Assembly (NCBI RefSeq): GCF_000014685.1
Contig: NC_008321.1
Span: 3,531,001 to 3,595,000, forward strand
Direction of reading: 5' to 3'
From: Shewanella sp. MR-4
Lineage (GTDB): Bacteria; Pseudomonadota; Gammaproteobacteria; Enterobacterales; Shewanellaceae
DNA: 64,000 nt
Both the position numbers and the translations under genes were made by a program. The notes beneath the pieces are model-generated. The model searched no databases, had not been told where the DNA came from, and saw nothing but the letters and a program-made list of their open reading frames with translations. This document shows positions 62,596 through 64,000 of the stretch, in pieces (positions within the stretch are counted from its first letter, which is position 1; each line of letters begins with the position of its first letter).

Positions 62596-63864
62596 GTGAA
62601 ACGTCTCTTTATCAGCTTATATTTACTGCTGAGCCTCAGTTTTCTAGGCATAGGCTGGACACTGGACAGCCTGTGGCAGAAAAATGTGGACGAAAATAAT
62701 GCCTTAGATGCTCCTCTGGTTGCGTTAGCCCAGTTGCTAACACAGCTACCAGAGGAGAATCGTAACGCCTATCTCGAGGCGCTGCCCAGCCATGATCAGT
62801 TGCCCCTTAATCTGCTCAGCCCAGATCAAATCGCGCTAGCCAAAGACCAACAGCTCACGCCCAATCATGTGGTTACCACCACAACCAGCGAGGGCGAACA
62901 ATTCCAGTTTATTCAGGTAGGCGAGCAAGTGTTAATGGCGGGTCCCATCGAGATAGACCCTAGAGCCTCACTGCGTAATCTGTTTACGCTGTTTTTCTAT
63001 CTCTCACTGGCATTAGTTGCACTGATTTGGGTCGGTCCGCTGTCGCGGGATTTAAGCATTTTACGTAAGGCTACCAAGGATTTTGGCGAGGCCAAATGGG
63101 ATACACGCATTAGCCTTTCAAACCGCTCCCAGGTTAAACCCTTAGCGAACACCTTTAATGAAATGGCGCGCCATATCAGTGCGTTAATCGAAAACCAAAA
63201 ACATTTATCCAATGCGGTTTCCCACGAGATCCGCACACCACTCGCGCGACTGAAATTCGCCCTCGCCTTAATGCCCATGTACTGCCAGCCCGATTCTGAC
63301 GAACAAAAGCGTCAAGACTTTCTCAATGAGATGCAGCTCGACATAAAAGAAATGGAAAACCTGCTGCAGGAACTGCTGACTTACGCCAGTCTGGAGGCTC
63401 AGCGCGAAGGCACACCGTTGGATGAATACGATTTACTCAGCTTAGTTAACCAGTGCATTAAACGTTTAAGCAGCCTAAGTGATACTCCCATCCGCTTACA
63501 GGCGGAGATGACGAGTCTCCCCTTGGTCGGCGAACCCGCACTGATTGAACGCGCCCTACAAAACCTGCTGACCAACGCCCAGCGTTTTGCCCGCCAGCAA
63601 ATCCTGATTGAAGTCAGCCAAACCCCGCAAAGGGTGACTTTGAGTGTGAGTAATGATGGAGAGCCTATCCCCGAGGTGGATTTACCTATGGTGTTCGAGC
63701 CATTTTACCGTAGCCAATCGGTGCAAAATGGTAACAAGGGTCATGGCTTAGGGCTGGCGATTATCAAACGGATCATGCAGCGTCATCAGGGCGAAGTGAG
63801 CGTTAGCAGCAATCCCACTCAAACGTGTTTTACCTTAAGCTGGCCAAAAAAGCGGGAAATTTAA
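62596..63864 (+). CDS. Sensor histidine kinase (RstB-like)
   Basis: 422 residues from the GTG at 62596, giving MKRLFISLYLLLSLSFLGIGW as first membrane helix; a TTG at 62575 is the alternative. Periplasmic sensor (about 25-130), second helix (LFTLFFYLSLALVALIWVGPL), HAMP, then dimerisation/phospho-acceptor His in AVSHEIRTPLARLKF and a catalytic domain with N box NLLTNAQRFA, DGEPIP and GHGLGLAIIKRIMQRHQGEV. The gap to the regulator stop is only 8 bp. It probably senses an envelope condition linked to the MipA-like and DUF3019 proteins. Confidence 0.92.
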   Translation: MKRLFISLYLLLSLSFLGIGWTLDSLWQKNVDENNALDAPLVALAQLLTQLPEENRNAYLEALPSHDQLPLNLLSPDQIALAKDQQLTPNHVVTTTTSEGEQFQFIQVGEQVLMAGPIEIDPRASLRNLFTLFFYLSLALVALIWVGPLSRDLSILRKATKDFGEAKWDTRISLSNRSQVKPLANTFNEMARHISALIENQKHLSNAVSHEIRTPLARLKFALALMPMYCQPDSDEQKRQDFLNEMQLDIKEMENLLQELLTYASLEAQREGTPLDEYDLLSLVNQCIKRLSSLSDTPIRLQAEMTSLPLVGEPALIERALQNLLTNAQRFARQQILIEVSQTPQRVTLSVSNDGEPIPEVDLPMVFEPFYRSQSVQNGNKGHGLGLAIIKRIMQRHQGEVSVSSNPTQTCFTLSWPKKREI

Positions 63865-63892
63865 GCGCTTAGTTGGTGCTCTCAAAGTTAGA

Positions 63893-64000
63893 TTATTCCT
63901 CGAGATCAAAATCATCGAGGTCCAATTCGGCGGCATCTTGCGGCGCAAAATCGAGTTGGGGATTAAGCGCCGCCCTCTCCTGCTCAAGTGCTTGCTGACG
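63893..64000 (-). CDS. 3' end of an unidentified gene (acidic C-terminus)
   Basis: Minus-strand frame open to the window edge: 35 codons, ending with an acidic tail (AAELDLDDFDLEE then TAA at 63893-63895). The upstream part has EQERAALNPQLDF. Too short to name. Convergent with the histidine kinase gene, 28 bp away. Confidence 0.55.
   Translation of the reverse strand, partial: RQQALEQERAALNPQLDFAPQDAAELDLDDFDLEE

Overview
The window looks like core chromosome of a gammaproteobacterium, most probably Shewanella (close to the S. oneidensis / MR-4 / ANA-3 group). This rests on the murJ-ribF-ileS order, an HlyU-type regulator, DUF3545 and DUF3019 proteins, an oadGAB sodium-pump operon, moderate GC, and control sites of the HexR, PdhR and FNR/EtrA type. 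The assignment comes from gene content and protein resemblance, not from a database search. I see no transposase, phage gene, integrase, CRISPR array or toxin-antitoxin pair.

Layout. 1-5006 (minus): murJ, ribF and the 5' part of ileS. 5185-9844: rpsT with a TTG start, hlyU, an M28 peptidase, yaaA and an AGCS symporter. 10204-16896: a carbon block of xfp (phosphoketolase), an OmpA-family porin, and tal-pgi. Both xfp and tal carry a TGTAA-N5-TTACA palindrome resembling the HexR operator. 17079-21329: a DUF3545 protein, a hemerythrin-like protein, and a minus-strand operon of a VWA lipoprotein, an ECF sigma factor and a probable anti-sigma protein. 21543-26576: dauA (SulP/STAS), purEK behind a GC-rich foldable leader, and a GAF-GGDEF diguanylate cyclase. 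26652-34677: an SLT-like lipoprotein, a small lipoprotein, gshA, an M16 protease, yqaA and a DAACS symporter. 34836-38287: a 55-residue membrane protein and oadGAB, preceded by a perfect PdhR-like palindrome.

38844-44420 is a complete rRNA operon on the minus strand (16S-23S-5S) with two promoters, two boxA sites and no tRNA in the 16S-23S spacer. 44614-51593 is the conserved pssA / clpB-pgeF-rluD / bamD neighbourhood; clpB has a near-perfect sigma-32 promoter. 51813-52160 holds tRNA-Phe and two tRNA-Leu(CAG) genes. 52325-64000 carries a chemotaxis receptor, hmp with a perfect FNR box, an RsuA-type pseudouridine synthase, a COG2345/SufR-like cysteine-rich regulator divergent from an FMN reductase gene, a VOC protein, a YcxB-like protein, satP, a small secreted protein, a MipA/OmpV-DUF3019-response regulator-histidine kinase operon, and the 3' end of an unidentified gene.

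The genes fit a facultative respirer that runs gluconeogenic/Entner-Doudoroff carbon flow, uses organic acids and amino acids (satP, dauA, DAACS, AGCS, oad) and adjusts to oxygen and nitric oxide. No clearly unprecedented system is visible. The best leads are the purE leader, the ECF sigma-VWA operon, the MipA-DUF3019 two-component operon, the SufR-like regulator locus and the predicted operators.
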